In this document: one piece after another, positions 50,760 to 61,682 of the stretch
Layout of the letters: the number at the start of each line of letters is the position of its first letter
Position numbering within the stretch: position 1 is the stretch's first letter
NCBI GenBank assembly: GCA_038373885.1
Contig: JAWZYV010013186.1
Coordinates: 806,001 to 870,000 of the forward strand
DNA from: Cheiracanthium punctorium
Taxonomy: Eukaryota; Arthropoda; Arachnida; Araneae; Cheiracanthiidae
Reading direction: 5' to 3'
Length of the DNA: 64,000 bases
Translations under genes and position numbers: made by a program
The notes under the pieces: generated by a model
The model's input: the letters and a program-made list of their open reading frames with translations, nothing else
The model's database searches: none
What the model was told of the DNA's origin: nothing

Positions 50760-52380
50760 GGCCCAAAACGTTCTTTTCACGTTTCCTTTCATATCTCAGG
50801 GGTAAAAGAGATAGCCGTGAAGTTCTTGCTTTGAAATGTAACTAATGCAAATACCTAAAAGTTGTTTTCAGGATTTTTTAGAATTCGTACCCGAACGGGC
50901 GTAAGGGGCCCAAAACGTTCTTTTCACACTTCCGTCATATCTCAGAAGAAAAAAGAGATAGCCGTAAAATTCTTGCTTTAAAATGTAATTAACACATACA
51001 TCTAAAAAATGTTTTCGGAGTTTTTTAGAATTCGCAAACAAACGGGCGTAAGGGGCCAGAACGTTCTTTTCACATTTTCCTTCATATATGAGAAGAAAAA
51101 AGAGATAGCCCTATAATTCTTTCTTTAAAATATAAGAAACACAAATGCCTAAAAGTCTTTTTCAGGATTTTTTAGAATTCGCACCCAAACGGACGTAAGC
51201 GGCCAAAACGTTATTTAACGTTCTTTTCACATTCATCTTCATATCTCAAAGGGAAAAAGAGATAGCCTTCTTGCTTTCTTGAGAATTCTTGCTTTAAAAT
51301 GTAACTAACATCAATCCCTAAAAATCGTTTTCTGGATTTTTTAGAATTCGGACCCAAACGGGGGTAAGGGGCTCCGTTATTTTCACGTTTCTTTCATATC
51401 TCAAAGAAAAAAAAAATAGACAGTCATAAAAATTCTGCTTTAAAATGTGACTAACAGCAATATCTGAAAATCTTTTTCAGTTTTTTTCAGAATTCGCACC
51501 CCAACGGGGGGTAAGGGGCCCAAAACGTTCTTTTCACATTTCCCTTCCTATATCCTAAGGATACAGAGATTAGAGATGAGACGGGCTCAGCCCGAGCCCG
51601 AAAGCCCGAGCCCGGGCCCGACTCGGGCTCGGGCGGGCTCGGGCTCGTGAAAAATTTCTCCTTTGTTGAACATACTCCTTGAAACAGATTTTAAAAAGTG
51701 ATTCATGGGATAAATAGACGTACTTATTTAAAAAAATAGCGGCACGGGGAACTAGAAGGTGTGTGAAGCTCCAAAAATTATTGTATCCTATTAATGAAGT
51801 AGTTAATTTTATTTGTCTTTAGCTGAAATTTCGGGCTCGGGCTCCAATTTTAATAATATTGCTCGGGCTCGGGCGGGCTCGGATTAAAAGTCTTCGGGCT
51901 CGGGCGGGCTCGGGCTTCAAAAAATGAGCCCGAACTCATCTCTAACAGAGATAGGCATAAAATTCCTGCTTAAAAATTTAACTAACAGCAATAACTAAAA
52001 ATCACTTTCAGGCTTTTTTTTTATGATTCGCACCCAAATGGGGGTAAGGGGCCCAAAACGTTCTTTAACGTTCTTTTCACACTTCCGTTATATCTCAGAA
52101 GAAGAAAAGAGATAGCCGTAAAATTATTGCTTTAAAATGTAATTAACACATATATCTAAAAAATGTTGTCGGAATTTTTTAGAATTCGGACACAAACGGG
52201 CGCAAGGGGCCTAAACGTTCTTTTCACGTTTCTTTCATATCTCAGAGGAAAAAAATAGACAGTCATAAAATTTCTGCTTTAAAATGTAACTAACAGGAAT
52301 ACGGGGAAAAAAAAAATTTCAGGGATTTTTATAATTCACACCCAAACGGCGGTAAGGGGCCCAAAACGTTCTTTTCAGAT
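50760..52380 (+). repeat. About 150-bp tandem units inside the Helitron
   Basis: The motif AAAACGTTCTTTTCAC recurs at about 50768, 50915, 51061, 51218, 51375, 51525, 52068, 52215 and 52366 (the 51525-52068 gap contains the 382-bp hAT insertion). Each unit also has AAGAGATAGCCGTAAAATTC, TTTAAAATGTAACTAAC and TTTTTTAGAATTCGCACCC. Confidence 0.85.
51571..51944 (+). mobile_element. hAT-like MITE, TAGAGATGAG type, copy 4 (nested)
   Basis: It runs from TAGAGATGAGACGGGCTC to GAGCCCGAACTCATCTCTA, with the perfect octamer ACAGAGAT (51563-51570, 51945-51952). It lies between two Helitron tandem units. The subterminal GGGCTC arrays are the longest of the four copies. Confidence 0.95.
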
Positions 52381-52623
52381 TTCTCTTCATACTTCTTGCA
52401 TGGTTGTGTACACAAAACGAAATATTTCGAACGCGAAAAGTTACCGGACCGTTTCCAGAAGAGCCTGAAATTCGATTTGTGTCTATCATAAGAATTGATT
52501 ATGGAGTTATTTTATTTTAGGTGGACGAAGGTTAAATATATATTGAGCTTAGACGTATATTTTCGTGGAACGTTTTTTCTAGCGCCCGTTGTCATTGCCT
52601 CCACGGCGGGCTTTGACTTCTAG

Positions 52624-52955
52624 TTGTTAAGAGTGTTCCATCTGAAGAGCGATCGTTGCCTCAGGACTTTTGAACAGCTCTAAAAAATAATCCATGATGA
52701 TAAGACTGAAGTTTAACAGTGCAGAGTTTATTGTTGTCACGAGAAATGTTGTAAGGTTGTCACGAGAATTTTTATGCACGTAAAAATGAACAATGCTTCT
52801 TCACCCAATACACTGTGGACTCGTATACTAGCACCAAAAGCTGTCTCAAGCAACTTTCAGAAACAATTATTTCATGAGCCCGAAAATTGCCTTCAAAAAT
52901 GGCCGAGAAGTGACCTGTTGAGGGAAGTATTGCAACAAATTCCGTATGCTTACGA
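52624..52955. other. Non-coding
   Basis: No gene is supported. The stretch at 52790-52945 distantly resembles the TTAAGGCTGT repeat family next to the Helentron-like end. Confidence 0.35.
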
Positions 52956-53614
52956 TTTTTACTTTCCGAACATTTACCATGTAAGGAAAGTATTGTAATC
53001 ATGAAAAAATTCGACTTCGAGATTTGGGTGTTTTTACACGTTTTGAGGGCTTCTGAATCCATTGATGCTGTTTTTACGAGATGTATGTGTGTATGTGTGT
53101 ATGTGTGTGTGTGTGTTTGTGTGTGAACACGATAGCTCCTGAACGGAGCATTCGATTGAGCTCAAATTGGGTATATATGTTATAAACCACCGTCGCAAGA
53201 CCTGCATTGATTTCGGTGTGTATAGGACTTATAGTGTTTCTACAGGGCTACGACAAAAATTTCTTTTACATTATGGCCTATGGGGGAAAATTCTGAAAAA
53301 TGCGCTAGCGTTTAAACGGTACATTCGATTGAGCTCAAATTGGGTATATATATTATAAACCACCGTCGCAAGACATGTATTGATTTTGGTGTGTATAGGA
53401 CTTATTGTTTTTCTACAGGGCTACGACCAAGATTTCTTTTACATTACGGCCTATGGGACGAAATTCTTGAAATTGCGCTAGCGTTTAAACGGTGCATTCG
53501 ATTGAGCTTCAATTGGGTATATATATTTGAATGATTCATCGATTAAAATTTATTTAAATGCTTGGTAATGATCTTAATCGTAAGTGTTCGGAAAGTCGAG
53601 TGGAGTCACTGCAG
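52956..53614 (-). mobile_element. Helentron/DINE-like tandem element, copy 8
   Basis: In minus orientation it runs from TCTGCAGTGACTCC (53614) to the GGAAAGT hairpin end near 52956, with two units of about 172 bp and (GT)n at 53086-53125. Confidence 0.8.
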
Positions 53615-54379
53615 ATTTTTAATTGAGTGTTCCGTAAATCTTGTGGTTGCTTGTTTGTTTGTTTGTGTGATTATGGCACTAGGACGATCTGCCAAGGATG
53701 GGGGGTGTCATGGTAGGAGGATTTCCTAAGGGGTTGATCTTTCTAAGGGGGTTACATTATTTGTAACAGTTCACAGTACAACTTGTAAAGAGACATTCTA
53801 AATTTTTCCGAGTCGTTAGCGCAATTCAATCAACAGCGCACGTGGCCTTCTTTCAAAGGAAAGGGGTTGTTACAGACATAATGTTTATGTTAAAAGGCAT
53901 CATCTTTTTGTAAAAATTGAAAAATATATAGACGTATGCTAAAAAAATTTCGGCAAGGGAGGAGGGTTAACACCCAACACCCTATCTCCTTGCGTACGCC
54001 ACTGAATTAAATTCTTCAAAGAGTAACATCATTTCCAAAAGACAGCTATAAGTGTTTAAAAATAATGAACTTGGGTAAAAGCAACTGTCACTAACTCTAG
54101 AATACTATCTAAAACACCATCCACTTATGTAATACGCTAAAGTACGCGGTACCAAAATCGACGCTATTTCTACGCTGCGAACGGCAACAGTTAGATGTAA
54201 ACATGAGTGCAATAACAATAACGCATATGCAAAAATCCAAATCAACGGTTCACTGGCGTCCAAGGGAGCAAGCCCACGTCACGCAAGACCTAGATGACAA
54301 AACAACAATAATGGATACACAAAAATGCAAGATCTGTCGGACTTTTTCACAGCTTAAAAATATCGAATTCACAATACGG
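53615..54379. other. Non-coding
   Basis: No gene is supported. The segment 53765-53830 (CAACTTGTAAAGAGACATTC) is a fragment related to the 26619 and 62904 repeats. Confidence 0.4.
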
Positions 54380-54720
54380 GGCCGCATTCACGCTTAAACC
54401 AAACGAGCGAAATTCGATCCGTCGGAGCGATTTTTGGGCCAGTTTTCAAAAGTGAGCTTCTCCTTTAGGAGCGTTTTTCGATCACAAGATCAATATAACA
54501 ATATAACAATATAAACAATCAATCAATATAACAATAAGCGAGGACGGAAGTTCTCGGAAAAAAGAGGAAGCGAGGAGAGGAGTTCTCAGAAAAAAAGACT
54601 ACTTAAAGAGCATTTTCGCGGAAATACCGGTAGGTATCCATGGAAACGGATCGCTCCGCAATGTATCGGTTTTTTTTTCGCTCTTTAGTTTTAAGCGTGT
54701 TCATCACCCCTCTAAAAAAT
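54380..54720. mobile_element. TIR element, PIF/Harbinger-like ends
   Basis: GGGGCCGCATTCACGCTTAA with ACCAAACGAGCGAA on the left is mirrored by TTCGCTCTTTAGTTTTAAGCGTG and ATCACCCCTC on the right. CGGAGCGATTT and its complement extend the terminal repeat to about 50 bp. GGGGCC...CACGCTTAAAC termini resemble PIF/Harbinger MITEs, but I cannot define a 3-bp duplication. Confidence 0.5.
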
Positions 54721-54965
54721 GCCGCCATGCATTAGGCTAAAGCGCATTTGAGCCATGGGCTGTTTCAACATCGGCTTTTAGGATGGCACCAAAATGTGTA
54801 GCAACCCTAACCTAAATAAATTGGATGACTCAAACAAAGGAACCTGATTTTCGTTGAGATGAGTCCAGAAGGGAGTCAACACGGCACTGAGTATAAAGAA
54901 TAGTAAGGTATGGGGCGGCGAACTGGCCAAGTTGGCGGCTAGTTTTCAAATACAAATTCAACATG
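54721..54965. other. Short non-coding spacer
   Basis: No gene or repeat is recognised between the TIR element and the solo LTR. Confidence 0.35.
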
Positions 54966-54969
54966 GTAT

Positions 54970-55898
54970 TGTTACGAATTTTCGGGGCAACCCGCTGCTC
55001 TGGGGCTTAAAATGGTTTAAAATTCGTATTCTACGCTTCAAATAGATAAATTTTGCTTTTTGTCGCATCAAAATCGGCCAATTAGAACCAGAGATACGGA
55101 GGTTTCGCTTTCCCATATGTTTTTTCTATGGGGCTTCTAGAAATCTCGAGAAATATTAGTCCTAGGGCTTCGATCTCTTCACATTTGAGGACTTATTTTT
55201 GGCGCCAAATTGGGCGATATTTCGCCAAAAGTCGCCAAGCTTGGCGACTTTTTGGTCATTTGGCGCGATTTTCCCAATGGGGCCTGGAAGTTGTTTTTCC
55301 TGCATTAAAAAGCGCATAATAACCTAACATTTCTCTTCTATGACGTAATCAGAAGTCCCGCTTTATCTGGAATCTTCGAGGAATATACTCTTCTAGAAAC
55401 TGCTCGCAGTTTCTGCCTCCTCTATAAATTCCATCAGCGCGTTGCCCCGACAGTTCAGTGCGAGTTGAACGCTCAATGTGTGAAGAGCTGTCAGTGAGAG
55501 TACGCTTGCTTTGTGAATTGATAGTGCTATAGAAGACGTGTTTTAGCTTGCTTTACGAAGCTGTTTTTAAAGTGCTGTGTGTCAATTCTTCATTGCTGTG
55601 TCTTAAGGGATTGTGTACGATATCTCTTGAATATTTTCACTGAATTTTTGCCTGTGAAAGTGACTTATTTTGTGTGAGAAATACAGCATTTGTGAGAGCT
55701 TCTGATCTAAGAGAACTGTTAAAAGCACATTACTGTTTAATTGTGCTTGTGAATTTTGTACAGCTGATTGTTCCACGAAGTTCTAGAAGCAATAAAGTTA
55801 TATTCCATCCTGACCATTGGACTTTTTACCAGCACGTTCTACACCAACTGGACTTTAGAACGACGAACCCCGGAAACAAGAAGAGTAGTTCCGTAACA
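54970..55898 (+). mobile_element. Solo LTR with intact promoter and poly-A signals
   Basis: It starts TGTTACGAATTTTCGGGGC and ends TTCCGTAACA, flanked by GTAT on both sides (54966-54969, 55899-55902). It has a TATAAA box at 55423-55428, an arthropod initiator TTCAGTGCG with its A at 55457 (34 bp on) and AATAAA at 55791-55796, in LTR order U3-R-U5. No primer-binding site or gag-pol follows. The size (929 bp), TG..CA ends and 4-bp TSD suit Ty3/gypsy-type elements. Confidence 0.85.
55423..55460 (+). promoter_or_regulatory. LTR core promoter (TATA plus initiator)
   Basis: CTATAAATTCC is followed 34 bp later by the TCAGT initiator. Spacing is close to the usual 30 or so, so the LTR could still drive transcription towards 55903 and beyond. 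Confidence 0.65.
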
Positions 55899-55902
55899 GT
55901 AT

Positions 55903-56464
55903 CGTGCTTTACCAAAAAAAAAGTAGATGTACTGAAGTGAGTTCTAGTCATAATCTTATGACCTCACAGGGTCCAACGGCCATAACAGACGATTTTACTG
56001 CAACGCTCATAAGCTGTCACTTTACTACCATCATTGCAGTACGTTACAACCGACTTCATTGCACAGATTTACTTCATTCATTTTTTGTCTTACAGACGTC
56101 GATTGAATGAATACATGCATTTATATGCAAAACGCACACATCTCAATGCATTCAACCGTAAATAAAATATTCCCCGCTTTCCCGATGACTAAATACAAAA
56201 TTTTGAAGCTAACCGAAGAAATCTGGTCGATAATGGGGTACATGCCTTTTTTGAGACATTACAGCCCAACGAGAAAAAGTCGTTTTCCGAATATCCCTTG
56301 TTAGATGCGCTAGCTCGATTCCAGTTCTGTTTGCGTCGAGGAGCTATAGCTGTACGACATGTCGGCATCTAATAATCCAATTCCCATATCTTCAGTCGGT
56401 GTTTTATGTGACGTAAATGAAACTGTGTGCGCGATGTTGTCAGGGGGGTGGTTGGTCCCTTACC
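55903..56464. other. Non-coding downstream of the solo LTR
   Basis: No gene is recognised. Confidence 0.35.
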
Positions 56465-56655
56465 ACTAGTGATGGGCATGAATGAATGAAACGATACGAA
56501 TGAATCGATTATTGAATCTATTCGAATCCATCGATTTCGAAAAATTCATTCAAGCACTCAGCACATAGCATTCGCATACCATTGGTAAAACGATTAATCG
56601 TGAATACAATTCGAATAGTGAAAAGATTAATCGCAAATACAATTCGAATTCTGAA
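56465..56655 (+). mobile_element. TAGTGATGGGCAT element, 5' fragment
   Basis: It starts TAGTGATGGGCATGAATGAA and shares ATCGATTATTGAATC, TTCGAAAAATTCATTC and AAACGATTAATCGTGAATAC with 40102-40658. It stops after about 190 bp. Confidence 0.65.
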
Positions 56656-56702
56656 GACGTTGCAATAAGCTTTGCAATAATTCCCTCCAAGAGATATGAA
56701 TC

Positions 56703-57129
56703 AACACCTCCTAGATATAGAAAGCCTGAGAACAGAAACTTTTACGTCATCACTAGGTCCACTAAAATGACGTCATCACACATTTATTTTCACAAAGTAT
56801 AACTATTCAAAGTTTGTGGTGACTTGACTCCCGCATAAAACATTTTAATGATTTAAGATAGAAAATTTAATTTTACGACAAATAAATTTTAACGACTCAC
56901 TAATTATATAATATGATACAGAAATAGATCATAATAAATTATTTCTTATCAGAAAGGTATTTTAATTATTATCTTTAACTTAAGATATTTTCTGAAATGT
57001 GTATCATTCGACAGAAATTTTAAATAGTTTTACTTTGTGAAAGTAAAACTGTGATGACGTCATCTTAGAAGACCTAGGGATGATGTAAAAGCTTCTGTTC
57101 TCAGACCCTTCTATATCTAGGAGGTGTTG
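56703..57129. mobile_element. Long-TIR element, possible MULE or related
   Basis: AACACCTCCTAGATATAGAA begins an inverted repeat of about 110 bp. It includes TGAGAACAGAA, TTTTACGTCATCACTAGGTC and TGACGTCATCACA and is mirrored at 57018-57128. Flanking TATGAATC (56695-56702, 57130-57137) is perfect, and 8 of 9 match if the next base is counted. Long TIRs with 8-9 bp duplications fit Mutator-like elements, but hAT cannot be excluded. It is non-coding. Confidence 0.7.
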
Positions 57130-57137
57130 TATGAATC

Positions 57138-57535
57138 CAAGGAGACGGAATTAGTTGTCGGATAGTGAAGCCGAAACTGTAACCGTATTGCTTTATAGAC
57201 CCCATTGCAATAGGAGTGTGTTATTGTAGGGTGACAGTTCCCATTTTAAAGAAGTCATGTCGCCAAAGTGGGCGCCAAGAATAATGACGTATTGGACATA
57301 ACCGTAAAACTTTTAGCAGTGGAATGCTGAAATTTTGTATTGAGAGCTATTGTAACCTATAATTGTGCATCGTTACTTTTGAATCCGTAAAATTGCGTGC
57401 ACCTTTCACTGTTATTTATAAAAGAAACCAACAAAATGTTCCGCCTTACTTAGACCAACTCAGTTACTTTATTTAGTTCCAATGCTGAAGATAGCTAATG
57501 CCAACTCCTTGTATTCATATCTCTATGAAAAAAAA
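57138..57535. other. Non-coding
   Basis: No gene is supported. Confidence 0.4.
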
Positions 57536-58385
57536 TCTGGAGTGACTCCACTCGACTTTCCGAACACTTACGATTAAGATCATTACCAAGCATTTAAATA
57601 AATTTTAATCGATGAATCATTCAAACATACTATACCAAATGGAGACTCAATCGAATGCACCGTTTTAAACGCTAGCGCACTTTCAAGAATTTCCTCTCAT
57701 AGGCCATAATGTCAAAAGAAATCTTTGTCGTAGCCCTGTAGGAAAACAATAAGTCCTATACACACCAAAATCAATACCGGTCTTAGCGACGGTGGTTTAT
57801 AACATGTATACCCAATTTGAGCTCAATCGAATGTACCGTTTAAACGCTAGCGCACTTTCAAGAAATTCCCCCCATAGGCCATAATGTAAAAGAAATCTTT
57901 GTTGTAGCCCTGTAGAAAAACTATAAGTCCTATACACATCAAAATCAATAACGGTCTTGCAACGGTGGTTTATAACATGTATACCCAATTTGAGCTCAAT
58001 CGAATCTACCGTTTAAACGCTAGCGCACTTTCAAGAAATTCCCCCCATAGGCCATAATGTAAAAGAAATCTTTGTCGTAGCCCTGTAGAAAAACTATAAG
58101 TCCTATACACACCAAAATCAATACCGGTCTTGCGACGGTGGTTTATAACCTATATACCTAATTTGAGCTCAATCGAATGCTCCGTTCAGGAGCTATCGTG
58201 TTCACTCACATACACACACACACACATACACACACACACACATACACACATATATACATACATCTCGTAAAAATAGCATAAATGGATTCAGAAGCCCTCA
58301 AAACGTGTCAAAACACCAAAATCTCGAAGTCGAATTTTTTCATGATTACAATACTTTCCTTACATGGTACATGTTCGGAAAGTAA
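57536..58385 (+). mobile_element. Helentron/DINE-like tandem element, copy 9
   Basis: It has standard ends and three units of about 172 bp, plus (CA)n with interruptions at 58210-58260. It faces copy 10 across a 168-bp spacer. Confidence 0.82.
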
Positions 58386-58553
58386 CAAGTGCCGAAAACT
58401 GATCCGTTTTTGGAAATATCGCGAAATACTGTATGTTGAGCATTTTTTTCTGACCATTTCGTAACTCTTATAAACACTCATTCTGAATGTCCGTTCACAG
58501 TGCCACTTTTCAAGAGACATTCTAAAATTTTCTGAGTCTCTAGCTCAATTCAA

Positions 58554-59261
58554 TTTTTACTTTCCGAACATGTACCATGGAAGGAACATGTAACATGTAA
58601 GGAAATGCACGACATGTACATGTAAGGAAAGTATTGTAATCATGAAAATATTCGACTTCGAGATTTTGGTGTATTGACACGTTTTGAGGTCTGAATCCAT
58701 TTATGCTATTTTTACGAGATGTATGTATGTGTGTGTGTGTGTGTGTGTGTGGTGTGAGTGAACACGATAACTCCTAAACGGGCCATTCGATTGAGCTCAA
58801 ATTGGGTATATATGTCATAAACCACCGTCGCAAGACCGGTATTGATTTCGGTGTGTATAGGACTTATATTTTTTCTACAGGGCTACGACAAAGATTTCTT
58901 TTACATTATGGCCTATGGGGGGGAAAATTCTTGAAAGGGCGCTAGCGTTTAAACGGTACATTCGATTGAGCTCAAATTGGGTATATATGTCATAAACCAC
59001 CGTCGCAAAACCGGTATTGATTTGGGTGTGTATAGGATTTATAGTTTTTCTACAGGGCTACGACCAAGATTTCTTCTACATTATGGCCTATGGGGGGAAA
59101 TTCTTGAAAGTGCGCTAGCGTTTAAACGGTGCATTCGATGGAGCTTCAATTTGGTATATATATTTGAATGATTCATCGATTCAAATTGATTTAAATGCTT
59201 GGTCATGATCTTAATCGTAAGTGTTCGGAAGACGAAAAGTTTCGAGTGGAGTCACTCCAGA
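58554..59261 (-). mobile_element. Helentron/DINE-like tandem element, copy 10
   Basis: In minus orientation its 3' hairpin end (near 58554-58640) is enlarged by a duplicated CATGTAAGGAAAG-type motif. It carries two units and (GT)n at 58726-58752. With copy 9 it forms a roughly 1.7-kb inverted pair. Confidence 0.8.
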
Positions 59262-59286
59262 TTTTTTTTAAAAAGCTGTTCAAAAG

Positions 59287-59625
59287 TTGCATGATTTTCG
59301 AGTGAAACAGCCTCAACAAAACACACCATTGCATAGTTTTATTGTTCCACATATAGAACGTCCGATCGTTACCCACAGCAGTAGTAAAGGAATGCGAGAA
59401 AAAAAAAAAGTTTTAAATTCCAGGGAGCATTGGGAAATGGGAAATGGTACATGTACGTATTGTAAAAAGAGGATTCCTCTTTTCCCCAGAGAAAGTAAAA
59501 GAGTATATGTGTGTGGAAATAAAAAATGCCAGACAGGGATCTCGTGGAAATTCTTCGCCCGTACCTATACGTGCAGAGGTGAAATGATTTCGCCTCCCAG
59601 TACTCTCTCGGACTATTTCGAATAA
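59287..59625 (+). CDS. Unrecognised ORF with a zinc-ribbon-like Cys pattern
   Basis: A 112-codon frame contains CTYCKKRIPLF and VYVCGNKKCQTG, a C-x2-C-x16-C-x4-C spacing like small zinc ribbons, including those in some transposase families (ISXO2/Merlin type). No catalytic region follows because the frame ends 30 residues later. There is a poly-Lys run from a poly-A stretch upstream. It could be a fragment of a transposon or a chance frame. Confidence 0.25.
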   Translation: MHDFRVKQPQQNTPLHSFIVPHIERPIVTHSSSKGMREKKKVLNSREHWEMGNGTCTYCKKRIPLFPRESKRVYVCGNKKCQTGISWKFFARTYTCRGEMISPPSTLSDYFE

Positions 59626-59819
59626 ATCTTTTTTTTTTTTTTAATTCTTTGTGATTGCGTTGCGGTGTCTGTACCACGTGGACCCATTCTCCAGCAATCT
59701 GCCAGGTTGCGAAGGATGGAACAATAGCATACTGTTGCCAGTCCCGAGTTCACAAATGAAACGAGACAATTCTTTTTTTTTTTTTTTTTTTATAACATCG
59801 ATGGATTGACGAGGAGGCT

Positions 59820-60207
59820 GTCGATCGGGCAGGTGCCGGCACAGCCAGCTGTGTCAAAAAAGGGGTCTCTATAGATCTGTGGGCACGCGATGAACGATTC
59901 GATAGGCAGGCCGCCATCTTGCTGGTAGCAAAAGTGAGCGATGGCAACGGCTGCCCTTTTTTTCAGCATTGGGCATTCTGAAGTTCTCAGCAGATGCCGG
60001 TGCTGTTAAAAATAATCCTGACGGTTTTACAAATAAATCCACCATTTTTACGGGAAATGATGTACTAGAAATGTAAAGGATTCTCGTGTCACTATGTCAC
60101 CCTCCAGTGTTTTTACCGAAAACAAATTTATTCTTCGTGACTGACAGCAGTCAAAACGTCAGAGTTTTGTGTCCTCACGGCAAGGACACCGCGCGTTAAA
60201 TGGCTAA
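59820..60207 (-). mobile_element. TTAA palindromic MITE, partial copy 8
   Basis: It holds the loop-distal half only, from CACAGCCAGCTGTGTC to ACACCGCGCGTTAAATGG and a mutated TTAA (CTAA). It is more diverged than the other copies. Confidence 0.75.
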
Positions 60208-60325
60208 CGAAAAACGGCTAAATTTTTTTTGACTGTGACCATAGAATACGTGACAAAACCTCAAAATATGGGACTGTCTCGTATGAATACGGGATGGTTG
60301 GTCATTTTACATTAGAGAATTTCTG

Positions 60326-60407
60326 TACCGTAAAGCTTTAGGTGAATGTTTACAGAATAAGGGGCAAAAGGAATGGTTAAAAAAGTATTCAAAAGTTCGC
60401 TCTAAGA
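60326..60407 (+). pseudogene. Coding-like remnant paralogous to 18984-19114
   Basis: It encodes LYRKALGECLQNKGQKEWL before being split by the hAT element at 60408. The sequence resumes at 60904 with FSTGESLGDRFPPERIEKPI, which lines up with the flank after the MITE at 19371. Both paralogues were independently hit by hAT elements. The family is unknown. Confidence 0.4.
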
Positions 60408-60895
60408 TAGTGGTTCCCAAACTTTTTTTCCCCGTGGCACCCTTGAAAGGCTAAAAACACTTTACGGCACCCTTGTCAGGCTAAAAACATTTCGGGGCAC
60501 CCTTCTCAGGCCGAAAACGTTTCAAGGTAGGTTACCTTTAAAGCAATATGAATATGAAGGTTAGAATGAGACAGTTTGGATATATTTTTCATTGTTTCTT
60601 TTATGTTTATAGGGCTAGACTAACTATTAAACTCGCTTGGAAAAAGGAAATATGTAAAATTTTGCCCCTCCCCCAATCCCAGGAAGTTCCTGTAAAGGAG
60701 AGGCGACTGAACACTGAACTCTCTCGAACTTGACTGAAATATTTTTGCTTTGCCCACTTCTTCATCGGCTTGGCAAACTTTTTGGTGGGATATCGGTTCA
60801 GAGGAATTTTTTTTGATTATACTCCCCCAAAATGATTATCTCCACGGCACCCCTGGCATACTAGGGTGCCGCGGCACACAGTTTGGGAACCTCTG
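60408..60895. mobile_element. hAT element, CAGTGGTTCCCAAAC type
   Basis: The left end is TAGTGGTTCCCAAACTTTTT and the right end is CAGTTTGGGAACCTCTG. The flanking octamers are CTCTAAGA and CCCTAAGA (7/8). CGTGGCACCCTTG motifs repeat subterminally. These ends match a widespread hAT (Charlie-like) non-autonomous type. It is 488 bp with no transposase. Confidence 0.85.
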
Positions 60896-61636
60896 CCCTA
60901 AGACCTTCCATTTCTAAAGGTAGCTTTTTCTACAGGAGAGAGCTTGGGTGATCGTTTCCCCCCGGAAAGAATAGAGAAACCAATTCATTGGGGGAAAAAA
61001 ATCCAGTACATAAAGTAAAATCTGAAACGATTTCGGATTTTAGATTTAATTTTTGTGTTTACTTTCCTCTCGAGGTAGGCACTCTTGTTCAGTTAGTTCA
61101 CTTTGAAATTTATTTCAACTAAGAAAACAAAATCGACTTTAAAAAATATATATATATTTGAGACGTCAGATATTTCAAGTAAAGCTTCAGAGTTAAGGCA
61201 GGTAATATGGTTTATTGAACATTACATTTAAGTTACAATTTAGAATGAGAAGAGGGGAGGGGAGACGGGTACAAGAATCAGCGTGGACTCATGAAGCAGT
61301 TCCAGTGGCAGAAGTCCCTCGATTTTCGATGTGCGGGAGTATTTACGCTTACCACACCACGTGGTTTGCGAAGACATAACTCCGCCTCTCTCTTATCTCT
61401 GATCGAACCACACACATTTACCAACATGACCCGCATCCGGGGCTACAAGGGCGTGGGGACACGTGTACATCTAAAGAGCTCAGAATCGACGGCCTGATGT
61501 CTGACAAATAACAAAATAAATAAAACATAGCTCCAGAGCGCGCGTGGCAAGTATGACAGGAAAGCAAAACTTACAGTGAAAGTACCCGCTTGACCAATAC
61601 CCAAACTAGTAAAACCCAAATTACCTTTTTATACAT

Positions 61637-61682
<46 letters not shown>

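Larger units (their letters stand above)
50577..52623 (+). mobile_element. Non-autonomous Helitron with internal tandem units
   Basis: It starts TCTCTATATATGAAGGAAG after an A, followed by a GACT-repeat, and ends with the hairpin GCCCGTTGT...CACGGCGGGC and TTTGACTTCTAG before T. TC start, 3' hairpin, CTAG end and A/T flanks are the Helitron signature. A second copy of the 3' end at 21377 supports it. The interior is nine units of about 150 bp; no Rep/helicase frame is present. A hAT MITE is inserted at 51571. Confidence 0.8.

Noticed and set aside
61200..61500. Gene 3' end on the minus strand
   Set aside because: An AATAAA and a GC-richer patch alone are insufficient; all minus-strand frames contain stops within about 40 codons.
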